A stretch of 15,265 nt of DNA, taken from assembly GCA_003455595.1 (NCBI GenBank), contig DMQT01000102.1, forward strand, positions 1-15,265, written 5' to 3'. This stretch comes from Betaproteobacteria bacterium. Lineage in GTDB: Bacteria; Pseudomonadota; Gammaproteobacteria; Burkholderiales; Sulfuriferulaceae. Below, piece by piece: positions 6,808 to 14,896 of this stretch. The translations under genes were made by a program, and so were the position numbers. Under the pieces are notes generated by a model, which saw only the letters and a program-made list of their open reading frames with translations, ran no database searches and was not told the origin of the DNA. Each line of letters opens with the position of its first letter. Positions within the stretch are counted from its first letter, which is position 1.

Positions 6808-8385
6808 TTGACTTATCTCTTAGCAAACCAGCGCCTTGCGGCGTCTGGGTTATTCCGAACGTTTGCATATCGCTGGCGGGTTGGGTGGTTCGCGTGTACC
6901 GCCGGATTGTTACTCGGTTTCCTGCCTCCTCCTGTAGCAGCGTTTGATTTAAAGCAAGTTTCGGAGCGTGCGAGTCAATTGGCAAACGACTCATTTAAAA
7001 AGCCCGAAACCAAGTTGCCGCCTGAATTACAAGGGCTGGATTACAGTCATTATCAGCAAATCAATTACAAGCCCGAGCGCATTCTGTGGCGCAATACCAA
7101 AATCCCCTTTGATCTCGATTTCTTTCCCCAGGGCTGGCACTTTAATCTGCCGGTAAAAATCAACGAGGTGACGGCACAGGGCGTGCGCGAGATTCGTTAC
7201 AACCCGAACGACTTCAATTACGGTAGCAATAAAATCAATCCTGATAACCTGCGCAGTCAGGGGTTTGCTGGTTTTCGGGTGCACTATCCCATTAACGCGG
7301 CGAATCGCCAGGATGAAGTAGTGGCATTTCTGGGTGCCAGCTACTTCCGCGCACTGGGTAAAGGCCAACGCTATGGGCTGTCAGCCAGAGCGCTGGCCAT
7401 CGATACAGCGCTGGGAAGCGGCGAAGAATTTCCCCGTTTTGTAGAGTTCTGGGTGGTTCGACCGTTGCCTTCGGCCAAGCAACTGGTCATCTACGGCTTG
7501 CTCGATTCGCCACGCGCCACCGGTGCCTATCGTTTTGTGCTGAAACCGGGGCTGTCCACGACAATGGAGGTCAGCGGTCGGCTGTATCTTCGTGACAAAG
7601 TCGGCAAGCTCGGCCTCGCACCGCTGACCAGCATGTTTTTTTTCAGCCCGGGTCAACGCCCTACCAACGACGATTACCGACCGGCGGTACACGATTCCAG
7701 CGGCCTGTCGGTGCACATGGGCAGCGGCGAATGGATCTGGCGTCCCTTGAGCAATCCCAAGCGCCTGCTGGTCACCTCGTTCGCCACCACCGATCCGATC
7801 GGATTTGGCCTGATGCAACGCCAGCGCACCTTTGCCGATTTTGAAGACCCCTACCTGCGCTATGAACTGCGCCCAAGCGCCTGGGTCGAGCCGATCGGCA
7901 AATGGGGCGCGGGACGCGTCGAACTGGTGCAGATACCGACGACGGATGAAACCAACGACAACATCGTCGCCTACTGGGTACCCGACAAGCTGCCTGCACC
8001 CAAACAAGCATTTAATTTCAGCTACCGGGTGTGGTGGCAAAAAGACCAGCAAACGCGGCCGCCCGAGTTATCGGTCGCGCAAACGCTGTATGGACGAGGC
8101 TATACCCATACGCCTGATGACAGCATCTCGCTGGCAGTCGATTTTGCAGGCAGCCATGCGAATAGCGGCACGCCTGCATTCACACCCGAGGCGCAGGTGT
8201 CAATGGATGCCAATGCGAAGTTGCTGGAACAAAAATTAAGCTACAACGAAGCGACGAGCGGCTGGCGGCTGTCATTGCGCCTGCAACGACTCGACGCCGC
8301 CAAGCCGGTGGAGATGCGTGCGTCTTTACGTAGCGAAAACAAGAGGATATCTGAAACATGGAGCTACATCTTGCCGCCCGACTGA
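6808..8385 (+). CDS. opgG: Periplasmic glucan biosynthesis protein OpgG (GH186 type)
   Basis: Periplasmic protein of 525 residues needed for osmoregulated periplasmic glucans, the beta-1,2-linked glucose polymers of the Gram-negative envelope. The N-terminus has an Arg-rich stretch, a hydrophobic core (about 28-40) and a likely Sec signal cleavage after PPVAA (A45/F46). The family segments LGASYFRA, LDSPRATGAY, SGEWIWRPL and RPSAWVEP are all present. D347, in the FED preceding RPSAWVEP, lies where the GH186 catalytic acid is expected by comparison with the paralogue downstream. The start is TTG, chosen because GGAG (6798-6801) sits six bases before it and no usable ATG follows before the signal peptide. 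The 3' end overlaps opgH by 28 bases. The first ~130 codons are visibly less GC-rich than the rest. Confidence 0.94.
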   Translation: MTYLLANQRLAASGLFRTFAYRWRVGWFACTAGLLLGFLPPPVAAFDLKQVSERASQLANDSFKKPETKLPPELQGLDYSHYQQINYKPERILWRNTKIPFDLDFFPQGWHFNLPVKINEVTAQGVREIRYNPNDFNYGSNKINPDNLRSQGFAGFRVHYPINAANRQDEVVAFLGASYFRALGKGQRYGLSARALAIDTALGSGEEFPRFVEFWVVRPLPSAKQLVIYGLLDSPRATGAYRFVLKPGLSTTMEVSGRLYLRDKVGKLGLAPLTSMFFFSPGQRPTNDDYRPAVHDSSGLSVHMGSGEWIWRPLSNPKRLLVTSFATTDPIGFGLMQRQRTFADFEDPYLRYELRPSAWVEPIGKWGAGRVELVQIPTTDETNDNIVAYWVPDKLPAPKQAFNFSYRVWWQKDQQTRPPELSVAQTLYGRGYTHTPDDSISLAVDFAGSHANSGTPAFTPEAQVSMDANAKLLEQKLSYNEATSGWRLSLRLQRLDAAKPVEMRASLRSENKRISETWSYILPPD

Positions 8386-10868
8386 AAAATTACTTTCCTT
8401 ATTGGGCCCTCTGCGAACGCTACCTGGATCGCCTGCCACTCACACCGCAACGCCATGACGCGCTGTTAAGCCAACTGGCCGACCAGGGTGCCGCCAGCCC
8501 GCAACAGGCGATGGCGGCGTTGCACACCGCACTCGCCAATCCGCAGTATCCGGTCGATCCAGATAACCCGGCTACGGCCTCGGTCGGTGCGCGGCTAACG
8601 CTCAGCCGTCACGCGACCGCGGCGGACGACGAGCCCCGGATTGGACGTACCGCACTCAGCCCAGCCTGCTTACCCGTGCGACCGGCCATTCAGCGCACCA
8701 CGATGGCACCGTTGAATTGGCCGCCCAGGTTCAGTTTCAGCCTGTTCAAATCCAGACGCACGCGACTGAGCCACGACCGCCGCCCTGCCGATGCATTGGC
8801 GGAGGACAACACGCTTCCCACCGGTAGCTGGCAGCGCGCCGGGGCACGACGACGTCTGGTGTTGCTGGTGGTGAGCGTTATCCTCACTTATTTTGCCACC
8901 AGTGCCATGGCGGCGGTCCTGCCTTACCACGGCCAGCAACCGTTAGAGATCGCAATTCTGATTCTGTTTGCCATCTTGTCGAGTTGGGTCACGGTTGGCT
9001 TCTGGACCGCGCTGATGGGCTTCATCGTGCAACTCAATGGCGGCGATCAGCACGTGATTTCTGCCCGCTCGGCAGCGGATACGCCGATCGGTGAGCAAAC
9101 ACGCACAGCGATTATCATGCCGATTTGCAATGAAGATGTTGGGCGCGTATTCGCCGGACTGCGCGCCACCTATGAATCGCTGGCGCGCACCGACGCATTG
9201 CAGCACTTCGACTTGTTCATCCTGAGCGACAGTAACAAGCCTGACAACCGCGTAGCCGAGGTCGCCGCCTGGCACGCCCTGTGCAGCGCGGTGGATGGCT
9301 TTGGCCGCGTGTTTTACCGCTGGCGACAACACCGCATCAAGCGCAAAAGCGGCAACGTGGCGGATTTTTGCCGGCGCTGGGGCAGCCAATACCACTACAT
9401 GATCGTGCTGGACGCCGACAGCATCATGAGCGGCGAAGGCATCACCGGCCTGGTGCGCCTGATGGAAGCCAATCCCGGTGCCGGCATCATTCAGTCCGCG
9501 CCCCAGGTAGCCGGACGCGATACGCTCTATGCCCGCATGCAGCAGTTCGCCAGCCGTGTTTACGGGCCGGTTTTCGTCGCCGGGCTGCATTACTGGCAAC
9601 TCGGCGAATCGCATTACTGGGGACATAATGCCATTCTGCGCATTGAGCCATTCATGCGCCATTGCGCACTCGGCCGGCTATCGGGCAAGGGGCCGCTGTC
9701 CGGTGAAATCCTCTCGCACGATTTTGTCGAAGCAGCGTTGATGCGGCGCGCCGGCTGGACTGTGTGGATCGCCTATGACCTGCCAGGCAGTTATGAAGAA
9801 GTGCCGCCCAATCTGGTCGCCGAGTTGAAACGCGACCGCCGCTGGTGTCAGGGCAACCTGATGAATTTCAGGCTGTTTCTGGCCGACGACCTGCACCCGG
9901 CGCACCGCGCCGTGTTCATGACCGGGGTGGCCGCCTACGTCTCGGCCCCGTTGTGGTTTTTGTTCCTGTTGCTCTCTACGGCGCAGCTTGCCGTGCACGT
10001 GCTGGTCGAGCCGGATTATTTCACCCAGCCATTTCAGTTGTTCCCGATCTGGCCGCAGTGGGACCCGCAGCGCGCCATGGCGTTATTTGGAGCGACCGCA
10101 ACGCTGCTATTTTTGCCCAAAATCCTCAGCGTTATTTTGATCTGGATTCAGGGTGCAGACAGCTTTGGCGGCAAATTGCGTCTCGGCCTGAGCATGCTCA
10201 TTGAAAGCTTTTTTTCAGCATTGCTGGCGCCTATCCGGATGCTGTTCCACACCAGTTTTGTGCTGAATACCTTGCTCGGTCACGGCATTCAATGGAAATC
10301 GCCACCGCGCGAAGACGCCGAAACCGGCTGGCGCGAGGCATTTCGTCGTCACGGCTGGCATACCCTGCTGGGTTTGATATGGGCCGGCGGTATCTATTGG
10401 CTGCGGCCTTCGTACTTGTTGTGGTTGTTGCCTATCGTCGGCGCGCTGATACTTTCCATTCCGATATCGGTATTTTCCAGCCGCGTGTCGCTCGGACAAC
10501 GCTTGCGCGGGTTGCGGCTATTCATGATCCCGGAGGAACTCAACCCGCCCCAGGAACTACGCAGTACTTATGAACTCGCGGCGCAGAGCCCCGCTCCACC
10601 GGACTTCATTGACGCGGTGATTGATCCAGCCACCAACGCCTTGATGTGTGCAGCTGGCACGCCGCGTCTGGGCCACACCCCGATTACGGAAAGTCACACG
10701 AAATGGCTCAATGAAGCGCTGACAGCTGGCCCGGACGCGCTTGCCGCCAGCCAGAAAATGCACTTGCTCAACGATTCCAGTGCGCTATCACGCCTGCATT
10801 TTGAAGTCTGGACGTCAGCCAGGGCGCATATCGACTGGCAGATGGCCAGCGCTCAAACCAAACATTAA
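8358..10868 (+). CDS. opgH: Glucan biosynthesis glucosyltransferase OpgH
   Basis: Inner-membrane family 2 glycosyltransferase of 836 residues (Escherichia coli OpgH is about 847) that polymerises glucose from UDP-glucose into the linear glucan backbone and passes it to the periplasm. Hydrophobic segments near 170-190 and 196-225 precede a cytoplasmic catalytic domain (about 250-510). Motifs include IIMPICNEDVGRVFAGLRAT, the DADS metal-binding motif at 352-355, ILSHDFVEAALMRRAGW and the acceptor motif R492-D-R-R495-W496. Several more membrane segments follow (about 515-700), then a soluble tail. It starts inside opgG with a Shine-Dalgarno (AGGA, 8344-8347), so translation is probably coupled. 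The first ~150 residues look unlike the Escherichia coli N-terminus, whereas the catalytic part is very similar. Confidence 0.96.
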   Translation: MELHLAARLKNYFPYWALCERYLDRLPLTPQRHDALLSQLADQGAASPQQAMAALHTALANPQYPVDPDNPATASVGARLTLSRHATAADDEPRIGRTALSPACLPVRPAIQRTTMAPLNWPPRFSFSLFKSRRTRLSHDRRPADALAEDNTLPTGSWQRAGARRRLVLLVVSVILTYFATSAMAAVLPYHGQQPLEIAILILFAILSSWVTVGFWTALMGFIVQLNGGDQHVISARSAADTPIGEQTRTAIIMPICNEDVGRVFAGLRATYESLARTDALQHFDLFILSDSNKPDNRVAEVAAWHALCSAVDGFGRVFYRWRQHRIKRKSGNVADFCRRWGSQYHYMIVLDADSIMSGEGITGLVRLMEANPGAGIIQSAPQVAGRDTLYARMQQFASRVYGPVFVAGLHYWQLGESHYWGHNAILRIEPFMRHCALGRLSGKGPLSGEILSHDFVEAALMRRAGWTVWIAYDLPGSYEEVPPNLVAELKRDRRWCQGNLMNFRLFLADDLHPAHRAVFMTGVAAYVSAPLWFLFLLLSTAQLAVHVLVEPDYFTQPFQLFPIWPQWDPQRAMALFGATATLLFLPKILSVILIWIQGADSFGGKLRLGLSMLIESFFSALLAPIRMLFHTSFVLNTLLGHGIQWKSPPREDAETGWREAFRRHGWHTLLGLIWAGGIYWLRPSYLLWLLPIVGALILSIPISVFSSRVSLGQRLRGLRLFMIPEELNPPQELRSTYELAAQSPAPPDFIDAVIDPATNALMCAAGTPRLGHTPITESHTKWLNEALTAGPDALAASQKMHLLNDSSALSRLHFEVWTSARAHIDWQMASAQTKH

Positions 10869-10885
10869 TCGACTTGGGATACCTT

Positions 10886-12475
10886 ATGTCAACCATGGAT
10901 CGACGCGATTTCCTTAAAGCTGCCGCACTACTCGGCCTGGCAGCCGTTCCGTTGCCCAGTTTTGGCGCGACAGCGCCGAGCCTGCTTAAACACCTGGGCA
11001 AACCGCAGCCTTTCGATTACGCCTGGCTCAAGGGGCAGGCCCGCACGCTGGCCGCCAGACCGTATCTCCCGCCCAGCGAAACGCTGCCGGATCGCCTGCA
11101 ACAGCTCGACTGGGATCAGTATCAGGCGATCCACTATCGCCCCAGTCACGCCTTGTGGGCCGAACAAAAACTACGTTTGGAGACGCGGTTTTTTCATATG
11201 GGACTGCTTTTCAAGACGCCGGTGCGGATGTATGAGCTGGACAAGGGTCAGGCGCAGGAGATTGCCTACGATCCAGCCATGTTCGACTACGGCAAAAGCG
11301 GTTTGCAGGACGCGTCATTGCCGCGCGATTTTGGCTTTGCCGGCTTTCAGTTGTTCTATCACACTGATTACCAGCGCGACATTGCCGCTTTTCTCGGCGC
11401 CAGCTATTTCCGCGCAGTCGGTGCAGACATGCAGTACGGCCAATCGGCGCGCGGCCTGGCCGTCGACAGCGGCTTGGCACGCGCAGAAGAATTCCCGCGT
11501 TTTACCACCTTTTGGTTTGAGCGCCCCGCGCCCGAATCGGATCAGGTCACGGTTTATGCGCTGCTGGATTCGCCCAGCATTACCGGCGCCTATCGTTTCA
11601 TCATTCAGCCTGCCGCCCGTCTGGTGATGGACGTCGACGCAGCGCTTTACCCGCGCAAAGCCATTGAACGTCTGGGTATCGCCCCGCTCACCAGCATGTT
11701 TCTCTATGGCGAAAACGAAAACCGGCTCAACAACGACTGGCGACCGGAAATACACGACTCCGACGGACTGGCGATCTGGCGCGGCAACGGTGAATGGATC
11801 TGGCGACCCCTGACCAATCCGGGCCAGTTGCGCTTCAACGCGTATACCGACGACAGCCCGCGCGGCTTCGGCCTGCTCCAGCGCGACCGTAATTTCGACC
11901 ATTATCAGGACGACGGAGCGTATTACGAGCGCCGCCCGAGCGTGTGGGTCGAACCGCGCTCCAACTGGGGCAAAGGCTCGATCCAGCTCATCGAAATCCC
12001 CACCCCAGACGAAACCGCCGACAACATTGTCGCCTTCTGGAATCCCGCCAGCCCGCCGCAAGCGGGACAAGAGCTGCTGTTCGCCTACCGGCTGCACTGG
12101 GGTGCCGAACCACCGGTCACTTCACCGCTGGCCAAAGTCGTCGCCACCCGCACCGGTCTGGGTGGCATCATCGGCCAAAAGCGTCAGTATTTTTCCTGGC
12201 GCTTCGTAGTCGACTTTGTCGGCGGCGACCTCGCCATGCTGGGCAAAAACAGCAAAGTCGAGCCGGTCATCACCGCGTCGCGCGGCACCGTTGAAATCAC
12301 CTCGGTACGTATGCTGGCGACAGTGAATGGCATGCGTGCCATGTTTGATTTGAGACCCGATGATACGGCGACTACCCCGATCAATCTGCGTATGTATTTG
12401 CGCCTGGACGGCCAGCCACTGAGCGAGACCTGGCAATATCAGTGGACGCCGCCACAGGTGCAAGCGCCTGTATGA
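10886..12475 (+). CDS. opgD: Tat-exported periplasmic glucan protein OpgD (GH186 type)
   Basis: Periplasmic paralogue of OpgG, 529 residues. The N-terminus MSTMDRRDFLKAAALLG is a twin-arginine signal with likely cleavage after SFGA, so it is exported folded; this is typical of OpgD and separates it from OpgG. Escherichia coli OpgD is an endo-beta-1,2-glucanase founding family GH186, which suggests this enzyme trims or sets glucan length. The conserved segments LGASYFRA, LDSPSITGAY, HDSDG, NGEWIWRPL and RPSVWVEP are present. D342/D343, in the YQDD before RPSVWVEP, are candidates for the catalytic acid, and the HDSDG aspartates for the base. The ATG at 10886 has GGGA six bases upstream; an in-frame TTG at 10874 lacks this, and the ATG at 10895 is also possible. 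Only 17 bases separate it from opgH. Confidence 0.94.
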   Translation: MSTMDRRDFLKAAALLGLAAVPLPSFGATAPSLLKHLGKPQPFDYAWLKGQARTLAARPYLPPSETLPDRLQQLDWDQYQAIHYRPSHALWAEQKLRLETRFFHMGLLFKTPVRMYELDKGQAQEIAYDPAMFDYGKSGLQDASLPRDFGFAGFQLFYHTDYQRDIAAFLGASYFRAVGADMQYGQSARGLAVDSGLARAEEFPRFTTFWFERPAPESDQVTVYALLDSPSITGAYRFIIQPAARLVMDVDAALYPRKAIERLGIAPLTSMFLYGENENRLNNDWRPEIHDSDGLAIWRGNGEWIWRPLTNPGQLRFNAYTDDSPRGFGLLQRDRNFDHYQDDGAYYERRPSVWVEPRSNWGKGSIQLIEIPTPDETADNIVAFWNPASPPQAGQELLFAYRLHWGAEPPVTSPLAKVVATRTGLGGIIGQKRQYFSWRFVVDFVGGDLAMLGKNSKVEPVITASRGTVEITSVRMLATVNGMRAMFDLRPDDTATTPINLRMYLRLDGQPLSETWQYQWTPPQVQAPV

Positions 12476-12582
12476 CTTGCGAAAAGCGCCATCTCATTTC
12501 AAGAAATACATAAGCACACAGCGCGGGCGCAAGCCTTTAGTTATCAAGCACCTAAGAAAATTTTGTCTCCTCTGGCAAAGTC

Positions 12583-12611
12583 TTGGCAATAGGTCGTCAG
12601 TTGTCTATTCT
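12583..12611 (+). promoter_or_regulatory. Candidate sigma-70 promoter of the cytochrome c-sulfotransferase pair
   Basis: TTGGCA (12583-12588) and TATTCT (12606-12611) are separated by exactly 17 bases, a good match to the housekeeping consensus. The predicted transcript start near 12618 leaves a leader of about 40 bases. This suggests the pair can be expressed apart from the opg operon, although no terminator was seen after opgD. Confidence 0.5.
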
Positions 12612-12618
12612 GTAATCG

Positions 12619-12635
12619 GGGTGCGTGGTGCACCC
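12619..12635 (+). repeat. Leader hairpin before the cytochrome c gene
   Basis: GGGTGC (12619-12624) and GCACCC (12630-12635) form a perfect six-base stem with a five-base loop, right at the predicted transcript start and 12 bases before the ribosome site. It may stabilise the 5' end of the message or be a protein-binding palindrome. Confidence 0.4.
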
Positions 12636-12660
12636 GCTCGCTTACACGGAAGGAACAACA

Positions 12661-13143
12661 ATGAAATTGTCGTTTACTCTGGCTGCATTGCTGTTTGCAG
12701 CTGCTGCGCCCGCCGCTGCCACTGACCAGGCCGACATCCGCCATGGCCGCTATCTGATCGCCACCAGCGGCTGCAATGACTGCCACACCGCTGGCTTCAT
12801 GCAAAACGACGGACACATCGCCGAAGCCGACTGGTTGACCGGCAACAATATGGGCTGGCAAGGCCCGTGGGGCACGACCTATCCGGCCAACCTGCGCTTA
12901 CTGGTACAGCAGATGGACGAAACCGCCTGGGTGGCCCGCGCCCGCATGCCGTTTCGCCCGCCCATGCCTGCACCGTCAATGCGTGCGATGAGCGAAACCG
13001 ACCTGATAGCGATGTATCGCTATATCAAACATCTCGGTGCCAAGGGCCTGCCCGCGCCCGCTTACGTGATGCCGGGTGGCACAGTTGCGACGCCGTATTT
13101 CGAGCTGACGCCGAAAAATTTGCCGATGCAGGCCGCCAAATGA
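12661..13143 (+). CDS. Periplasmic mono-haem cytochrome c
   Basis: Small secreted protein of 160 residues. A Sec signal peptide (MKLSFTLAALLFAAAAPAAA, cleavage about residue 20) leads into one haem-attachment site, C38-N-D-C41-H42. The sixth haem ligand is probably a Met in the Pro-rich stretch PPMPAPSM. The middle carries a WQGPWGTTYPANLRLL segment, and the C-terminal half has a helix (MSETDLIAMYRYIKHLG) typical of class I cytochromes. It should carry single electrons in the periplasm; the donor and acceptor are not known. A strong ribosome site (GGAAGGA, 12648-12654) fixes the start at this ATG rather than upstream in-frame codons. Its stop overlaps the sulfotransferase start as ATGA. Confidence 0.9.
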   Translation: MKLSFTLAALLFAAAAPAAATDQADIRHGRYLIATSGCNDCHTAGFMQNDGHIAEADWLTGNNMGWQGPWGTTYPANLRLLVQQMDETAWVARARMPFRPPMPAPSMRAMSETDLIAMYRYIKHLGAKGLPAPAYVMPGGTVATPYFELTPKNLPMQAAK

Positions 13144-14078
13144 ACGCCCGCCCTTCCCCCGAGACAAATACCGGCGGCGCGGGCACACCGGTCTGGCCGG
13201 TGAAAACCCGCGAGCTGCACTCCCATCATTTCGACTCGACGATCTGGAACGATTTCAATTTCCGCGACGACGACATCATCATCGCCACCTACGCCAAATC
13301 CGGCACCACCTGGACGCAGCAAATCGTCGCACAAATGCACCATGGCGGCGATCCGGCACTCGCCGTGGCCGAGTTCTCACCCTGGCTCGACCTGCGTGTG
13401 CCGCCCAAAGAGGTCAAACTGCCGGCGGTCGAAGCGCAGACCCAGCGCCGCATATTGAAAACCCATCTACCGCTCGATGCGTTGGTGTTTTCGCCCAAGG
13501 CCAAATACCTCTACATCGGGCGCGACGGCCGCGACGTGCTGTGGAGCATGTACAACCACCATGTCAACGCCAACGCTGACTGGTACGCTGCGCTCAATGA
13601 CACACCGGGTCGCGTCGCCCCCCCCATCGAGCCGCCGCCTGCCGACATCCGTGACTACTGGCACGACTGGATGGCGCGCGACGGCCATCCGTTCTGGCCG
13701 TTCTGGCAACACTTGCGCAGCTGGTGGGCGATCCGCGAGTTGCCAAACGTGATGCTCGTCCACTTTAACGACCTCAAGCGCGACATGCCCGGCGAGATGC
13801 GCCGCATCGCCGGATTCCTCGACATCCCCATCGACGAATCACGCTGGCCGCAGATTGTCGAATACTGCTCCTTCGACTGGATGAAACAGCACGCCAGCAA
13901 ATGCGTACCGCTCGGCGGCGCATTCTGGGACGGCGGCGCGGAAACCTTTATCAACAAAGGCACCAACGGGCGCTGGGCGGAGACATTGACGGCGGAAGAA
14001 TCGGCAGCCTACGAGGCTCGTGCGGTGCGGGAACTCGGCGCAGACTGCACGCACTGGCTGGCGACCGGACGGGCATGA
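13140..14078 (+). CDS. PAPS-dependent sulfotransferase (SULT-like)
   Basis: Predicted cytosolic enzyme of 312 residues that transfers sulfate from 3'-phosphoadenylyl sulfate (PAPS) to a hydroxyl or amine acceptor. The 5'-phosphosulfate loop is T50-Y-A-K53-S-G-T-T-W58. The likely catalytic base is H109 in KTHLPLD. The 3'-phosphate site is R128 and S136 in YIGRDGRDVLWSMYNH. The late PAPS motif reads N272-K-G-T-N-G-R-W279, against RKGxxGDW in the classical family. All key elements are present and there is no signal peptide or membrane segment. The acceptor cannot be predicted; phenols, alcohols, lipids and sugars are all used by relatives. The ATG at 13140 overlaps the cytochrome stop, implying coupled translation. 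Confidence 0.93.
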   Translation: MNARPSPETNTGGAGTPVWPVKTRELHSHHFDSTIWNDFNFRDDDIIIATYAKSGTTWTQQIVAQMHHGGDPALAVAEFSPWLDLRVPPKEVKLPAVEAQTQRRILKTHLPLDALVFSPKAKYLYIGRDGRDVLWSMYNHHVNANADWYAALNDTPGRVAPPIEPPPADIRDYWHDWMARDGHPFWPFWQHLRSWWAIRELPNVMLVHFNDLKRDMPGEMRRIAGFLDIPIDESRWPQIVEYCSFDWMKQHASKCVPLGGAFWDGGAETFINKGTNGRWAETLTAEESAAYEARAVRELGADCTHWLATGRA

Positions 14079-14173
14079 ATGCCGGAGCGCACCGCCCTGC
14101 GCACGACAGCATGGTAATTAACATGGATGGAATACAGCCCGGTTGTTGCCGGTAAATTCATGCGCCCCTTTAG

Positions 14174-14890
14174 CTACCCGTGAATCAGCATATAGCTGCC
14201 GATTATGCCCAGCAAAATGGCAACAAAGTGCTGAAATAGGCGTTGCGGCATGCGTTCGATCACGCGCCTTGCAGCCCAAGTGCCCAATACCATCGCCACG
14301 CCCAGCATGCCGGCCAGTAGCCAGAAAGCCCGATCCAGCACAATGAATTGCTGGTACACCAGCGTCTTGACCCCATGCATTGCCAGCGCCGTCGTCGCCT
14401 CACTGGCGATGTAGGCCACTGGCGGCATGCCGAGCGTAAGAAAAACAGCTGCCCCAATCGGCCCGGCACTACCCAACAATCCCGACAGGAAACCTACCGT
14501 ACCGCCGCCCAAAATCAACAGCGCAACACCGGCCTTCAACTGTAGCCTGCCAAAAAACCTGAGTGCAACGAACACCAGAATGGCCGCACCGATGGCACGC
14601 GTCACCACGTCCTTGGGCAACGCAACGAAAGAAAGTGCACCCAGTACACTCATCGGCAGCGCACCCAGCAAAAACAGCCCCACGGGTCGCCATTGAATCT
14701 GATTAAAGCCAAAACCGGCACGTGCCAGATTACCGACCAATTGTGCCACCGTCAGCAGTGGCACAGCCTGGGTCGGCCCCACCGTGGCGATCAGCAGCGG
14801 CAACAATAACAGCGCGCCACCGAACCCTGCAGCACCGGAAATAGCCGCAGCAGCAAACGCCGCGATGAACAGTACCAGAACCGCAAGCAT
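14174..14890 (-). CDS. TauE/SafE-family membrane exporter
   Basis: Integral membrane protein of 238 residues, mostly hydrophobic, with about seven or eight predicted helices. It shows the two half-repeats of the sulfite exporter TauE/SafE (formerly DUF81) family: AAAAISGAAGFGGALLLLPLL near the N-terminus and GFLSGLLGSAGPIGAAVFL in the second half. Members are assigned to export of sulfite, sulfoacetate or related organic anions, but most are uncharacterised, so the substrate is open. AAGGGG nine bases upstream supports the ATG at 14890. It begins six bases after the stop of the histidine phosphatase gene on the same strand, so the two are likely one transcript. It ends tail to tail with the sulfotransferase, 95 bases away. 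Confidence 0.9.
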   Translation of the reverse strand: MLAVLVLFIAAFAAAAISGAAGFGGALLLLPLLIATVGPTQAVPLLTVAQLVGNLARAGFGFNQIQWRPVGLFLLGALPMSVLGALSFVALPKDVVTRAIGAAILVFVALRFFGRLQLKAGVALLILGGGTVGFLSGLLGSAGPIGAAVFLTLGMPPVAYIASEATTALAMHGVKTLVYQQFIVLDRAFWLLAGMLGVAMVLGTWAARRVIERMPQRLFQHFVAILLGIIGSYMLIHG

Positions 14891-14896
14891 AGGCGG

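Noticed and set aside
11315..12097. 260-codon frame antisense to opgD (and a similar 223-codon one in opgG, 7381-8052)
   Set aside because: These arise at matching places in two paralogues because the sense protein is conserved; no start signal or family match.
12476..12533. Possible terminator after opgD (CTTGCG at 12476-12481 with CGCAAG at 12528-12533)
   Set aside because: The arms are only six bases with a 46-base loop and no T-run, so it is not a credible intrinsic terminator.
12867..13139. Upstream in-frame extension of the sulfotransferase gene
   Set aside because: It runs through the cytochrome c coding region and its translation shows no sulfotransferase homology; the start overlapping the cytochrome stop fits.
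14079..14173. Terminator between the convergent sulfotransferase and TauE/SafE genes
   Set aside because: Only a four-base CCGG/CCGG stem was seen and no T-run; termination may be Rho-dependent.
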